DNA of 23,043 bases, taken from positions 1 through 23,043 of IMG/VR virus record IMGVR_UViG_3300023116_005074. One strand, written 5' to 3'. Positions 6,565-14,205 of this stretch are shown in pieces. Numbering within the stretch: position 1 is the stretch's first letter; each line of letters opens with the position of its first letter. Source of the DNA: a virus. A model generated the notes under the pieces. That model saw nothing but the letters and a program-made list of their open reading frames with translations, did not search any database and was not told the DNA's origin. Both the position numbers and the translations under genes were made by a program.

Positions 6565-7104
6565 TTCTTCCGCTTCTTCTTTTGACAGTGGTGTAAGGCC
6601 AGGATTATCTGGAAATACACAACAAGGTTGAACATTGTAAAAAGTATTTAATTCTTCACACCACTCTCTTTTAAAATAATTATTATCAGCGTCTTTTTCT
6701 ATACACAGTTTGTTTTCTAAATCAAACTTTACAGTAGTATAAAGTAATGCACCGGTTTGAACTTCTGAAGGTCTTTGCAATCTATCTAAGTATGTTCCAG
6801 TTTGAGAAATACCAAACATTGGAAATGCTTCTTTCCAGTCGTGTTCTTCAATCCAATCATCTTGCTGACTATCATCTAAATAAAATGGTTCGTAAGTCCC
6901 TACAACATTAGAAAAATTATCACTTAACCATTTTTTCTCATCCTCCCATGGATCATATTCCGGAGAATGATCTAACACCGTGTGTTCAGCCATGTAAAAT
7001 TTATGTATACTTTTTCCGCCTTGATAGGCAATATACACTAAATCTTCAGTTATAACACACTTTAATGTGCCGTAATCTTTGTCGTGGGTCCAATTAAGTT
7101 GCAT
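6547..7104 (-). CDS. Unknown protein, late-type promoter, apparently leaderless
   Basis: A 185-aa acidic protein with many W, Y, D and E residues and no recognised motif, signal or membrane helix. A CC pair occurs near the C-terminus (VQPCCVF). It is convergent with the PTPS-like gene, with an 18-bp 3' overlap and no visible terminator between them. The start ATG (7104) is exactly five bases after TAAATA of a GGTAAATAC late-type site on the minus strand, and there is no Shine-Dalgarno sequence. I do not recognise the family. Confidence 0.7.
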   Translation of the reverse strand: MQLNWTHDKDYGTLKCVITEDLVYIAYQGGKSIHKFYMAEHTVLDHSPEYDPWEDEKKWLSDNFSNVVGTYEPFYLDDSQQDDWIEEHDWKEAFPMFGISQTGTYLDRLQRPSEVQTGALLYTTVKFDLENKLCIEKDADNNYFKREWCEELNTFYNVQPCCVFPDNPGLTPLSKEEAEELLNVF

Positions 7105-7109
7105 AACTG

Positions 7110-7117
7110 TATTTACC
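7110..7117 (-). promoter_or_regulatory. Late-type promoter, leaderless start
   Basis: The minus strand reads GGTAAATA, then CAGTT, then ATG (7104). A T4-style start 6 nt past the motif would be the A of the start codon. It is divergent from the late-type promoter at 7122-7129, with four bases between the two motifs. Confidence 0.6.
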
Positions 7118-7121
7118 GTAA

Positions 7122-7129
7122 GATAAATA
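7122..7129 (+). promoter_or_regulatory. Late-type promoter of the clpX-bS21 operon
   Basis: GATAAATA followed by eight bases and ATG (7138). The predicted start near 7135 leaves a leader of only about 3 nt. No Shine-Dalgarno sequence is present. It probably drives all genes to 13388, since they overlap or abut. Confidence 0.6.
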
Positions 7130-7137
7130 TATTTACT

Positions 7138-8730
7138 ATGTGGTTTGGATTACTTACACTCTTTACCGCTTTAGCCATTGCTGGCGTAGCGGCTTGGTTC
7201 AGCATCGCTGGTCTTATGGCTATATTCAGTGCGGCCGCACTGCCGATTGCTGTAATGGCTGGTACATTAGAAGTAGGCAAACTGCTTACAGCAAGTTGGT
7301 TATACAGATATTGGAAAGATACTACTTTTGCTTTAAAAGCATATTTAAGTACCGCAGTCCTTGTGCTCATGATTATAACCAGTATGGGAATCTTTGGTTA
7401 TCTGTCTAAAGCTCACTTGGACCAGGCCGGTGTAAGTGGAGATGCCATTGCGGCAGTAGAACGCATAGACGGACAAATTGCTCGTGAAGAAAATCGTATT
7501 ACTATCATAGAGGATCGTATTGCCAGCATAGGCAATGGTGGTTTTGATGTACAAGACAGTATTGATGCACAAATACAAATTCGTGATACAGCATGGCAAC
7601 AAGTGCAAGGTGATATAGATTATAACCAAGGTCAGATAGAAAGTGTAAGATCGCAACTTACTGTAGACTTAGCATCACTTGATACAAGATTAGCGGCACT
7701 AGATAAAGCGGTAAATGATCTCAGAGCAAAAGGCACAGAAGTAATTGAAACTGATGCTGGCGGCGTGTTTAGAGCCGCAGAAACAGAAACTATTGATTAC
7801 GGTGCTCAAGCAGATGCGTTGCGAGCCACGCAACAAACAGAGCGTGATCAAATAGCAGACCAGCAACAAAGTTTAAGAGCACAATCAACTGCTGACATAA
7901 AAGTATTTCAGGATGCTATTGACCGATACAGAAGTCAAGCACAAGAAACAATACAAGGTGCTAATGCAGAAATAAACAGATTGCGAAACCAAAGCACAAG
8001 TTCACAGGATGATGCTTTGGATCAGATAGACACTTTTAATAGCGAAATAGACACAATTTACGATAGAATAGCAACACTTAGGGACGAAAAGTTTGAAGCA
8101 GAAAGTGCTGTTAGAGAATTAGAAAAAGAGGTAGGGCCAATCAAATATGTAGCACAATTATTATTTGGTGGCGATGGGGAGGATCTGTTGGACAAAGCAG
8201 TCCAAGTATTCATACTGATGTTAGTTTTTGTCTTTGACCCACTAGCAGTTATGCTAGTTATTGCGGCTAACCAAACATTGTTAAGGTATGGAATAAACTT
8301 AGAGAAAGCAGGACCGGATAATGGAAATAAAACCAACAGTAAACATTCCGCCGGAGATAAAGCGATTTATGGGGGAGCCGCAGATAGATCGTCAACAGAA
8401 GAGGACAATAATAAAGATCTTACCGAAGGACCAAATACAGCAGACGAAAGTGTACCTTTACAACAAGTGGGGACAACTGGAACTAGCGGTAGTGTTCGAC
8501 CAGTCGATCGACCTTCAAGTGTAGACGATGCGGCTACTGCAATAATGGAAAGCGCCGCCGAAAAAAAAAGAATCGCAGAACTGGAAAAAGAACTTAAGAA
8601 GAAAGAAAGAGAGTTAGCAAAAAAACCTAAGGAAATTGTAATTGAGAAAGAAGTAGATTTTAAACTTAAGACTCCTAGAGCAATAGAAAAGTTAGAGAAA
8701 AAATTACAGGAGAAATTAGATGGCAAGTAA
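7138..8730 (+). CDS. Large membrane coiled-coil protein
   Basis: A 530-aa protein from the ATG at 7138; an upstream in-frame ATG at 7084 lies inside the divergent gene and before the promoter. Predicted layout: three N-terminal membrane helices (about 4-22, 24-46 and 70-90), a long heptad-rich region rich in A, E, D, Q and R (about 95-335), a further hydrophobic segment (about 350-380), a disordered polar linker (about 395-460), and a charged C-terminal coil with KKKERELAKKPKE. The tail DFKLKTPRAIEKLEKKL recurs in the next small protein. It has no enzymatic motif. It may form a membrane-anchored scaffold in the infected cell, or an inner-membrane component of the virion entry machinery; neither can be decided here. 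It is the first gene of the clpX operon. Confidence 0.75.
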   Translation: MWFGLLTLFTALAIAGVAAWFSIAGLMAIFSAAALPIAVMAGTLEVGKLLTASWLYRYWKDTTFALKAYLSTAVLVLMIITSMGIFGYLSKAHLDQAGVSGDAIAAVERIDGQIAREENRITIIEDRIASIGNGGFDVQDSIDAQIQIRDTAWQQVQGDIDYNQGQIESVRSQLTVDLASLDTRLAALDKAVNDLRAKGTEVIETDAGGVFRAAETETIDYGAQADALRATQQTERDQIADQQQSLRAQSTADIKVFQDAIDRYRSQAQETIQGANAEINRLRNQSTSSQDDALDQIDTFNSEIDTIYDRIATLRDEKFEAESAVRELEKEVGPIKYVAQLLFGGDGEDLLDKAVQVFILMLVFVFDPLAVMLVIAANQTLLRYGINLEKAGPDNGNKTNSKHSAGDKAIYGGAADRSSTEEDNNKDLTEGPNTADESVPLQQVGTTGTSGSVRPVDRPSSVDDAATAIMESAAEKKRIAELEKELKKKERELAKKPKEIVIEKEVDFKLKTPRAIEKLEKKLQEKLDGK

Positions 8731-8950
8731 AGAACAAGTGCAGGCGGCTTTAGACGAGTTGTGGACAAAGTACGGTAACACATTAAACTTACTTTCTGAT
8801 TCGTTAGAAAAAATTGAATCGCAAGAAAAAAGAATTAAACAATTAGAAAGTGAATTAAATGTTGAGCCTGATTTTGATCTTGACTTATCTACACCACAGT
8901 CTATAGCTCAACTCGAGCAAACAGTGTTAAATAGACATGAAGAAAAATGA
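8720..8950 (+). CDS. Small coiled-coil protein, tail shared with upstream gene
   Basis: A 76-aa acidic protein overlapping the preceding gene by 11 bases. Its N-terminal part (EQVQAALDELWTKYGNTL) resembles the N-terminus of the next protein (NEIQKAFDELNAKYLYVL). Its C-terminal part (DLDLSTPQSIAQLEQ) resembles the C-terminus of the upstream membrane protein. The middle is a heptad-like KIESQEKRIKQLESEL. It looks like a modular partner protein of the two neighbours. No known family was recognised. Confidence 0.7.
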   Translation: MASKEQVQAALDELWTKYGNTLNLLSDSLEKIESQEKRIKQLESELNVEPDFDLDLSTPQSIAQLEQTVLNRHEEK

Positions 8951-9272
8951 GATTCAGAAAGCATTTGATGAATTAAATGCTAAGTACTTATATGTTTTGA
9001 AGCGATTGCAAAAAGCATACAAGTTACTAGATGAGAAACCAGAGACAGTTACAGTAGAAAAAGCGGCAACAGGAGATTTACGAGAAGCGGCTAGGCTTTT
9101 GGCAACTTCCGAATTTAATAAGGAAGATTTAAGCGAAGACGAAATTTATCAGATGCTTAAATCACAATCTGAGGAAGAAGTAAAAAGAAAGATAGGTTTT
9201 TGGGCAATGCCACTACCCAAAGACGAAGAAACAAAAACAAACACAAGCACAGTTTATATAGGTAAAAAATGA
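8937..9272 (+). CDS. Small coiled-coil protein, paralogue of its neighbour
   Basis: A 111-aa protein overlapping the preceding gene by 14 bases and clpX by 4. The N-terminal 30 residues form a helix similar to the start of the 8720 protein (a shared IQxAxDELxxKY-like pattern). The rest is charged, with DLSEDEIYQML and a C-terminal GFWAMPLPKDE. No enzymatic motif is seen. Its position directly before clpX allows a role as adaptor or substrate, but that is a guess. Confidence 0.7.
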   Translation: MKKNEIQKAFDELNAKYLYVLKRLQKAYKLLDEKPETVTVEKAATGDLREAARLLATSEFNKEDLSEDEIYQMLKSQSEEEVKRKIGFWAMPLPKDEETKTNTSTVYIGKK

Positions 9273-10528
9273 CAGATGACAAATCGCTACACTGCAACTT
9301 TTGCGGGAAAAGTAGAGACCAAGTAGAAAAACTAATTGCAGGACCTAATGTTTATATTTGTGACGAATGCATTTCTATCAGTTATAATATTGTACAAAAA
9401 GATCAAGATGATGTAACATCGTTCAATAGAGATGACATCCCGACTCCAACAGAAATACATCATTTTTTAAATGAACATGTCATAGGAAATGATGATGCTA
9501 AAAGTATTCTTAGCACTTGTGCATACAATCATTATAAAAGAATATTATCTAGCACCGAAGTAGAAATAGAAAAATCTAATGTATTATTAGTAGGCCCAAC
9601 TGGTTCTGGTAAAACACTTATGGCTAAAACTTTAGCAAAAAAATTAAATGTGCCTTTTGCTATTGCAGATGCTACTACATTAACTGAAGCAGGTTATGTA
9701 GGCGAAGATGTAGAAACTGTACTAGAAAGATTACTTGCACTTGCTGACTATGATGTTGAACTTGCTCAAAATGGTATTGTTTATATAGATGAAATAGATA
9801 AGAAAGCCCGTAGGAGTGAATCTAACACTGCTACACGCGATGTTAGTGGTGAGGGTGTTCAACAAGCACTACTAAGATTAATAGAAGGTACTACTGCAAA
9901 AGTTAGAATATCAAACGGTAAAAAAATGAATGACGATTATGTAGAGTTTGATACTACAAATACTTTGTTTATTTTAGGTGGCGCATTTGTTGGATTAGAT
10001 AAGGATGTCACAAAAAGAGTAAAGAAAAAATCTGCTATAGGATTTAAATCAAATATAGATAATATTGCAAAAGATAAATCATATTTAAAATATATAACAT
10101 CAGACGATATTGTATCTTTTGGACTGTTACCTGAACTAGTAGGTAGATTACCTATTATAGCAACACTTGAAAATCTTGGTAAAGATGACCTTAAAAAGGT
10201 GTTGACAAATGTTAAAAATAGTATTATAATACAAATAAGTGAAATATTAAAGTTTGATAATATTGAACTTGTATTAGGCGATGACTTTATTGATACTGTA
10301 GCAGATAAAGCATCAAAAATTGATTTAGGTGCTAGAGCACTTAAAACAATAATAGAAACTGCATTGTTTTATATTATGTATAATGCACCAGAACTTAGTA
10401 AGAAAGGCGTGGTAAAAATAATATATAATTCTTACCCTACAACAGAAAACTTCCCTGAAGTAGTGTACAATGACGGCAAGACGGAGGTACTAAAACAATT
10501 TAAATTTTACAGAGGTGAAAATGAATAA
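9269..10528 (+). CDS. clpX: ClpX ATP-dependent unfoldase
   Basis: A 419-aa full-length ClpX, the AAA+ unfoldase that feeds substrates to ClpP. The zinc-binding domain has C9, C12, C31 and C34. The AAA+ core has Walker A GPTGSGKT (109-116), the pore-1 loop GYVGED (142-147), Walker B IVYIDE (170-175), an arginine-finger region GRLP (292-295) and sensor-2 GAR (354-356). The ClpP-docking IGF tripeptide is kept (257-259), so it should bind host ClpP; no clpP is seen in this window. It is about as long as bacterial ClpX (E. coli 424), with a diverged, strongly AT-biased sequence. It overlaps the gene before it and bS21 after it. It probably redirects host ClpP to phage-chosen substrates. Confidence 0.96.
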   Translation: MTDDKSLHCNFCGKSRDQVEKLIAGPNVYICDECISISYNIVQKDQDDVTSFNRDDIPTPTEIHHFLNEHVIGNDDAKSILSTCAYNHYKRILSSTEVEIEKSNVLLVGPTGSGKTLMAKTLAKKLNVPFAIADATTLTEAGYVGEDVETVLERLLALADYDVELAQNGIVYIDEIDKKARRSESNTATRDVSGEGVQQALLRLIEGTTAKVRISNGKKMNDDYVEFDTTNTLFILGGAFVGLDKDVTKRVKKKSAIGFKSNIDNIAKDKSYLKYITSDDIVSFGLLPELVGRLPIIATLENLGKDDLKKVLTNVKNSIIIQISEILKFDNIELVLGDDFIDTVADKASKIDLGARALKTIIETALFYIMYNAPELSKKGVVKIIYNSYPTTENFPEVVYNDGKTEVLKQFKFYRGENE

Positions 10529-10916
10529 AGGCAAATGGCAAGGCAATAGGAATACTAAAAATTCCTTTAACAGGAAAAAACAATTTGATAAGGATCAACC
10601 TAGAGATTCAGGTTGTAAAATTGTTGTTCGTAATGGTGATGTAAACGGAGCGATCCGTAGACTTAAAAAAGTTCTAGAACGAGACAACAGGCAAAAAGAA
10701 CTTGCTAAAAGAGAATACTATGAAAAACCTTCTGTAAAAAGAAAAAGAATGAAAGCCGCCGCAGTCAAACGAACACAAAAGAAAACGGACGATATGATAG
10801 CAAAAGGCGAATGGATGCCTTTGCCGCCCGTTGGACAAAAGCATCTCAAAGGCAAAAGATCAAAACGCAAAGTTGAGATGATGAAAGAGAAAGTAAATCG
10901 CTTACGAGGCAAGTAA
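10521..10916 (+). CDS. rpsU: Ribosomal protein bS21 homologue with N- and C-terminal extensions
   Basis: A 131-aa protein whose residues 33-88 match bS21: an IVVRNGDVNGAIRRLKK start, then the REYYEKPSVKRKR block and AAAVKR. bS21 sits on the 30S platform beside the anti-Shine-Dalgarno end of 16S rRNA and affects initiation. Bacterial bS21 is around 60-75 residues. This one adds about 32 basic residues in front and about 43 behind, including GEWMPLPPVGQKHLKGK. The start is taken as the ATG at 10521, with GAGG six to seven bases upstream; a GTG at 10515 is possible. It overlaps the clpX stop. Phage bS21 is known, for example in pelagiphage HTVC008M, and is thought to exchange into host ribosomes. 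Confidence 0.9.
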   Translation: MNKGKWQGNRNTKNSFNRKKQFDKDQPRDSGCKIVVRNGDVNGAIRRLKKVLERDNRQKELAKREYYEKPSVKRKRMKAAAVKRTQKKTDDMIAKGEWMPLPPVGQKHLKGKRSKRKVEMMKEKVNRLRGK

Positions 10917-11689
10917 TGAAAATTGCAGTAGTAAGTGGAGGATTTGACCCACTTCACTCAGGTCATATTAATCTATTAGAATCAGCCGCCGCTTATGGCG
11001 ACAAACTTGTAGTGCTACTCAACAGTGATGAATGGCTTACAAGTAAGAAAGGCAGACCATTTATGCCTTTTGAAGAAAGAGCAACCATCTTAGAAAGAAT
11101 GCACATGGTGTCAAACCTATATGGTGTAGATGATAAAGATGGTACAGTAACAGCAGGACTTAAACAAGTTCGCGATGCATTCGGACATGATCATGATTAT
11201 GTATTCTGTAACGGAGGTGATAGAGGAAAAGATAACATACCCGAAATGCAAGTAGAAGGATACGAGTTTGTATTCTCAGTTGGCGGAGACCACAAAGCCA
11301 ACAGCAGTAGTTGGATATTAAAGGAATGGAAATATCCTACAGAACGCAGAGTTTGGGGCGAGTTTAGTGACCTGTTTCAAGACGATGTAGTTCGTGTCAA
11401 AGAACTGATAATTGAACCTGGAAAAGGTATCAGTTATCAAAGACATTTTAAAAGAAGTGAAATGTGGTTTGTAAGCAAGGGCATGATAAACATCAAGCAC
11501 AGTTTTAGTTCGCCGGAGCAACATCAAATACACACTATACAGAAAGATGGATTCTTTCATGTAAAGCAAGGAGACTGGCATCAAGCATTTAATCCTTTTG
11601 ATGAACCATGTCATATTATAGAAATACAGTATGGTGAAGAAACCAACGAACAAGACATAGAGCGTCTTGAATATTACGACGGAGAATAA
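10916..11689 (+). CDS. Nucleotidyltransferase-cupin fusion
   Basis: A 257-aa two-domain protein. Residues 1-145 form a cytidylyltransferase-like Rossmann domain: GGFDPLHSGHINLL with the HxGH nucleotide-binding motif (14-17), FEERATIL, and SVGGDHKANSSSWIL near its end. This resembles glycerol-3-phosphate cytidylyltransferase or the HldE/RfaE adenylyltransferase domain. Residues about 155-245 are a cupin with the ManC/type II phosphomannose isomerase-like pattern: IEPGKGISYQRHFKRSEMWFV, then GDWHQAFNPFDEPCHIIEIQYG. The fusion suggests making and tailoring an activated sugar or polyol, perhaps for surface glycans. It joins its neighbours by 1-bp overlaps (TAATG), so it is translationally coupled. 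Confidence 0.8.
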   Translation: MKIAVVSGGFDPLHSGHINLLESAAAYGDKLVVLLNSDEWLTSKKGRPFMPFEERATILERMHMVSNLYGVDDKDGTVTAGLKQVRDAFGHDHDYVFCNGGDRGKDNIPEMQVEGYEFVFSVGGDHKANSSSWILKEWKYPTERRVWGEFSDLFQDDVVRVKELIIEPGKGISYQRHFKRSEMWFVSKGMINIKHSFSSPEQHQIHTIQKDGFFHVKQGDWHQAFNPFDEPCHIIEIQYGEETNEQDIERLEYYDGE

Positions 11690-12135
11690 TGGAGTTGCGA
11701 GAACTTAATACAAAAAAAGTATGCGAAATTTTAAATAAGATCGTAGAAATGGAAATGGCTGGAGTAGTTAGATATGCCCATAGTTCACTTATGGTCAGTG
11801 GACCTAACAGAATACCTATTGTAGCATTTTTACAAGAACAAGCAAACGAAAGTTTAGTACATGCACTACAAGCAGGCGAATACATCACAGGATTTGATGG
11901 CCACCCAAGCCAAAAGATTACACCTATTGAAGAAAATCATAATCACAGTGTTAAACAAATTTTAGAGGAAAGTCTAGAGCATGAAATGAAGGCCGTTGCC
12001 GCATATAAAGAATTACTAATGGAAGTTGCTGATGCAAGTATTATGCTTGAAGAATATGCCAGAGGTCAAATTGGCATGGAAGAACAACATGCTATTGAAA
12101 TTCGTAAAATGCTCAAAGACTATGCAGAGTGTTAA
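11689..12135 (+). CDS. Ferritin-like diiron protein (bacterioferritin/Dps-like)
   Basis: A 148-aa four-helix-bundle protein. Candidate diiron ligands are spaced as in a ferritin-like family I recall from proteobacteria: E20/E22 in helix 1, E54 and H58 (NESLVHALQAGEYIT), E97/E99 (LEESLEHEMKAV), and E131/E132 with H134 (GMEEQHAIEI). GFDGHPS between helices 2 and 3 matches bacterioferritin-type turns. It would oxidise and store iron or protect DNA from Fenton chemistry. The ATG overlaps the previous stop by 1 base. Together with ferredoxin, SUF and peroxiredoxin genes in the window, it points to control of iron during infection. Whether it forms a 24-mer or 12-mer shell is not visible. Confidence 0.82.
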   Translation: MELRELNTKKVCEILNKIVEMEMAGVVRYAHSSLMVSGPNRIPIVAFLQEQANESLVHALQAGEYITGFDGHPSQKITPIEENHNHSVKQILEESLEHEMKAVAAYKELLMEVADASIMLEEYARGQIGMEEQHAIEIRKMLKDYAEC

Positions 12136-13388
12136 ATCTTTATTATCACAAAGATGTAAAATTACATAGTGATTTCAATAGAGATCTATTTGAATCATTT
12201 AGAGACTTCTGGCCAACACAAACTGAGTTAATAAAAGACCAAAAACAAAAACACATATCCAATTCACAAACTTATCAAAAAGAGTGCGAAGTAGACAACG
12301 ACTTTCAGAGAGGAGTTCTAGTAGAACCTCCTATTATGAGATTTTTGCCTTTTTACATACCAGAGCAATGCATACCAGTAGACGACCTAAATGTTAATGA
12401 TGGTGTACTGATTATCAGTTGGCTAAGTCTTTTTAATTTATCAAAAGAAGACTATGATACAATTTTTCAAAAATTCTCTGGGCATGTTTTTATAGATGAC
12501 ACATTTGAAACGCATGTTGTTCGAACATTAGTTTTTAAGAATTTTCTAGAACATCTAGGGTACGATACATCTAATGTTAGTTTTTGGACAAATGGTGCAT
12601 CTAGAACTAATTCATTAGATTTTGAAAACAATTACTTTAGAAATAATTGGTTGCACCTCACAGAGTATGGAAATTACTTAAATGTTAATAAGAGAAATAG
12701 AATAAAAGAAATTGAGGATAAGAGTTCATTAACTGCACACAGTAACAAAAAATATAAAGCATTATATATGAATGGGCACAGCACAGCACAAAGAGAATTT
12801 GTGTTAGGATTATTTGCTGAAAATGGTTATCTAGATAATTTTCTATATAGTTTTAGAAACCCTCATGATGCATATAAGGACTTTTGGAATATGGCTACTA
12901 GTAGAGATAGAGATTCATATATACCTAAAAGTTTACCTAATGACCATGAAGATCAAACTGTAAGAGATCGATATAAACAAGATGTATGGTGGGCAGAATC
13001 ATTTTTTAATATAAACTTAGAAACTAATTATGAATGGATAAACACTGATGTAACTATGTTAACAGAAAAATGGATGAAGGGAATTTTGTACTTAACTCCA
13101 AGTTTTAATCTAGGTGATTATCACGGATTAGAAGAATATCAAAAAAATCTAGGGTTTGAAATATACGAAGATTTTCTAAATAAAGAATATGACAAATTTG
13201 CTGACTGGGAGACTAGAAATAGAGAATTTGTTAAATCAGTTATAGAAACTCCTAGACCTACAGAAGCAGAATGGAGCAAAATGATGGAAATAGCTCAACA
13301 TAATTACCATCATTTACACGAAAAATATATCCCCAATCTAGCCAATTTGCTCATTTCTGCCCTCGAAAAAGTTGTAAAAAACACTTGA
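12129..13388 (+). CDS. Glycosyltransferase-like protein, diverged
   Basis: A 419-aa protein with a GTG start overlapping the previous gene by 7 bases. Most of it is unfamiliar. Near residues 315-360 it has MLTEKWMKGILYLTPSFNLG followed by LGFEIYEDFLNKEYDK, which resembles the C-terminal 'TEKTxKP...LRxxGFxxFxDxxDxxYD' region I know from glycosyltransferase-like proteins in marine phages. No DxD motif stands out. It ends at the -35 of the next early promoter: its TGA lies within TTGACA. The function assignment is weak. It could glycosylate virion proteins or host lipopolysaccharide. It is the last gene of the 7138 operon. Confidence 0.6.
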   Translation: MLNLYYHKDVKLHSDFNRDLFESFRDFWPTQTELIKDQKQKHISNSQTYQKECEVDNDFQRGVLVEPPIMRFLPFYIPEQCIPVDDLNVNDGVLIISWLSLFNLSKEDYDTIFQKFSGHVFIDDTFETHVVRTLVFKNFLEHLGYDTSNVSFWTNGASRTNSLDFENNYFRNNWLHLTEYGNYLNVNKRNRIKEIEDKSSLTAHSNKKYKALYMNGHSTAQREFVLGLFAENGYLDNFLYSFRNPHDAYKDFWNMATSRDRDSYIPKSLPNDHEDQTVRDRYKQDVWWAESFFNINLETNYEWINTDVTMLTEKWMKGILYLTPSFNLGDYHGLEEYQKNLGFEIYEDFLNKEYDKFADWETRNREFVKSVIETPRPTEAEWSKMMEIAQHNYHHLHEKYIPNLANLLISALEKVVKNT

Positions 13389-13412
13389 CAAAACTCAAAT
13401 ATTTGTTATAAT
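13385..13412 (+). promoter_or_regulatory. Host sigma70-type promoter
   Basis: TTGACA (13385-13390), a 16-nt spacer, TATAAT (13407-13412). The -35 contains the TGA stop of the upstream gene. It drives the seven-gene small-protein operon. Confidence 0.82.
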
Positions 13413-13443
13413 TGTACAATATATTAACAATCTAGGTACTATT

Positions 13444-13896
13444 ATGACTATGCATTTAGCACAGGGTTTAAGCACAATCAATACCCGTAAACGCAAGACT
13501 AAAATTACCAAGGCTAAAATGGCTGAGTTGCAAGATAACTGGCGCAAGCATAACAAGAACATGAAGCAGAAAGGCCTGCATGAAATGCGATATGAGAAGT
13601 TTGAAGATTATCTTGATTACTGTTTTGGTCGTGTTAAACAGCCCAAAGTATCAGACTTTAAACATTTTAAGACTAACAAGCCTGAAACAAATTGGCGAAC
13701 AGAGCAGGATAGATTACACAGAGAAAAATATCCAAGTTTACCTATGAGCAATATTGACCACGGTAGTTGTCGAAAAGTGGAGCCTCAGAAATACACAGGT
13801 ACACTAATTAAAGGTATTGCTACTATGCATAAGAGCAATGCTGTACCTGTTATTGATGATCAACATGCAATAGACATTGCAAGGATGAGACGATGA
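13444..13896 (+). CDS. Conserved basic phage protein, unknown function
   Basis: A 150-aa, strongly basic protein. The N-terminus STINTRKRKTKITKAKM and the C-terminal block YTGTLIKGIATMHKSNAVPV ending IARMRR match a hypothetical protein I recall from T4-like marine phages; no function is known to me. There are no cysteines suggesting a zinc site and no membrane helix. The ATG at 13444 has only a weak TAGG about 8 bases upstream; a second ATG follows two codons later. It is the first gene of an early operon and its TGA overlaps the next ATG. Confidence 0.75.
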   Translation: MTMHLAQGLSTINTRKRKTKITKAKMAELQDNWRKHNKNMKQKGLHEMRYEKFEDYLDYCFGRVKQPKVSDFKHFKTNKPETNWRTEQDRLHREKYPSLPMSNIDHGSCRKVEPQKYTGTLIKGIATMHKSNAVPVIDDQHAIDIARMRR

Positions 13897-14066
13897 GTTT
13901 TAGACCACAGATGGTTAAGTGCTGGGTATGCCGAGAAGAGATAGCAGTCGAAGATGTCAAGTACCATACAGCAATTACAGAGGGCTCGCCAGCAAAACCT
14001 TTTTGTGGTGCTGAATGTAGTTTGAAATATTACCAAGAGAATAAAAGCAATGAAGAATCCAATTGA
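13893..14066 (+). CDS. Small zinc-finger-like protein
   Basis: A 57-aa ORF beginning MSFRPQMVKCWVC. Four cysteines, C10, C13, C38 and C42 (CWVC and CGAEC), form a likely zinc-ribbon or treble-clef site. It overlaps the stop of the preceding gene by 4 bases (ATGA) and the start of the next gene by 17, so it sits in a fully coupled chain. A DNA-, RNA- or protein-binding role is plausible but not shown. It is short and easily missed by automatic annotation. Confidence 0.75.
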   Translation: MSFRPQMVKCWVCREEIAVEDVKYHTAITEGSPAKPFCGAECSLKYYQENKSNEESN

Positions 14067-14205
14067 TATGTTTGTGTTGTTTTTTGTTATAGCAATTATG
14101 TTAGTAGGCCTAGTGGTTACTCTAGATAGCCAAGCACAGTTAAGAGAGTTTCAGAAATATCATGACGCTCCAGCACTGCCAACAGAAACATCAAACATAG
14201 CATGA
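14050..14205 (+). CDS. Small single-pass membrane protein
   Basis: A 51-aa ORF (start MKNPIDMFVLFFVIAIMLVG) with one membrane helix at about residues 7-24 and a short polar C-terminus. There is no lipobox cysteine, so it does not look like an o-spanin; an i-spanin would normally be longer. It overlaps the zinc-finger-like gene by 17 bases and the next gene by 4 (ATGA). Function unknown. Confidence 0.65.
   Translation: MKNPIDMFVLFFVIAIMLVGLVVTLDSQAQLREFQKYHDAPALPTETSNIA

Noticed and set aside
8367-8783. 138-aa minus-strand ORF
   Set aside because: Ser/Leu-rich antisense of a coiled-coil coding region, a common artefact; no expression signals.
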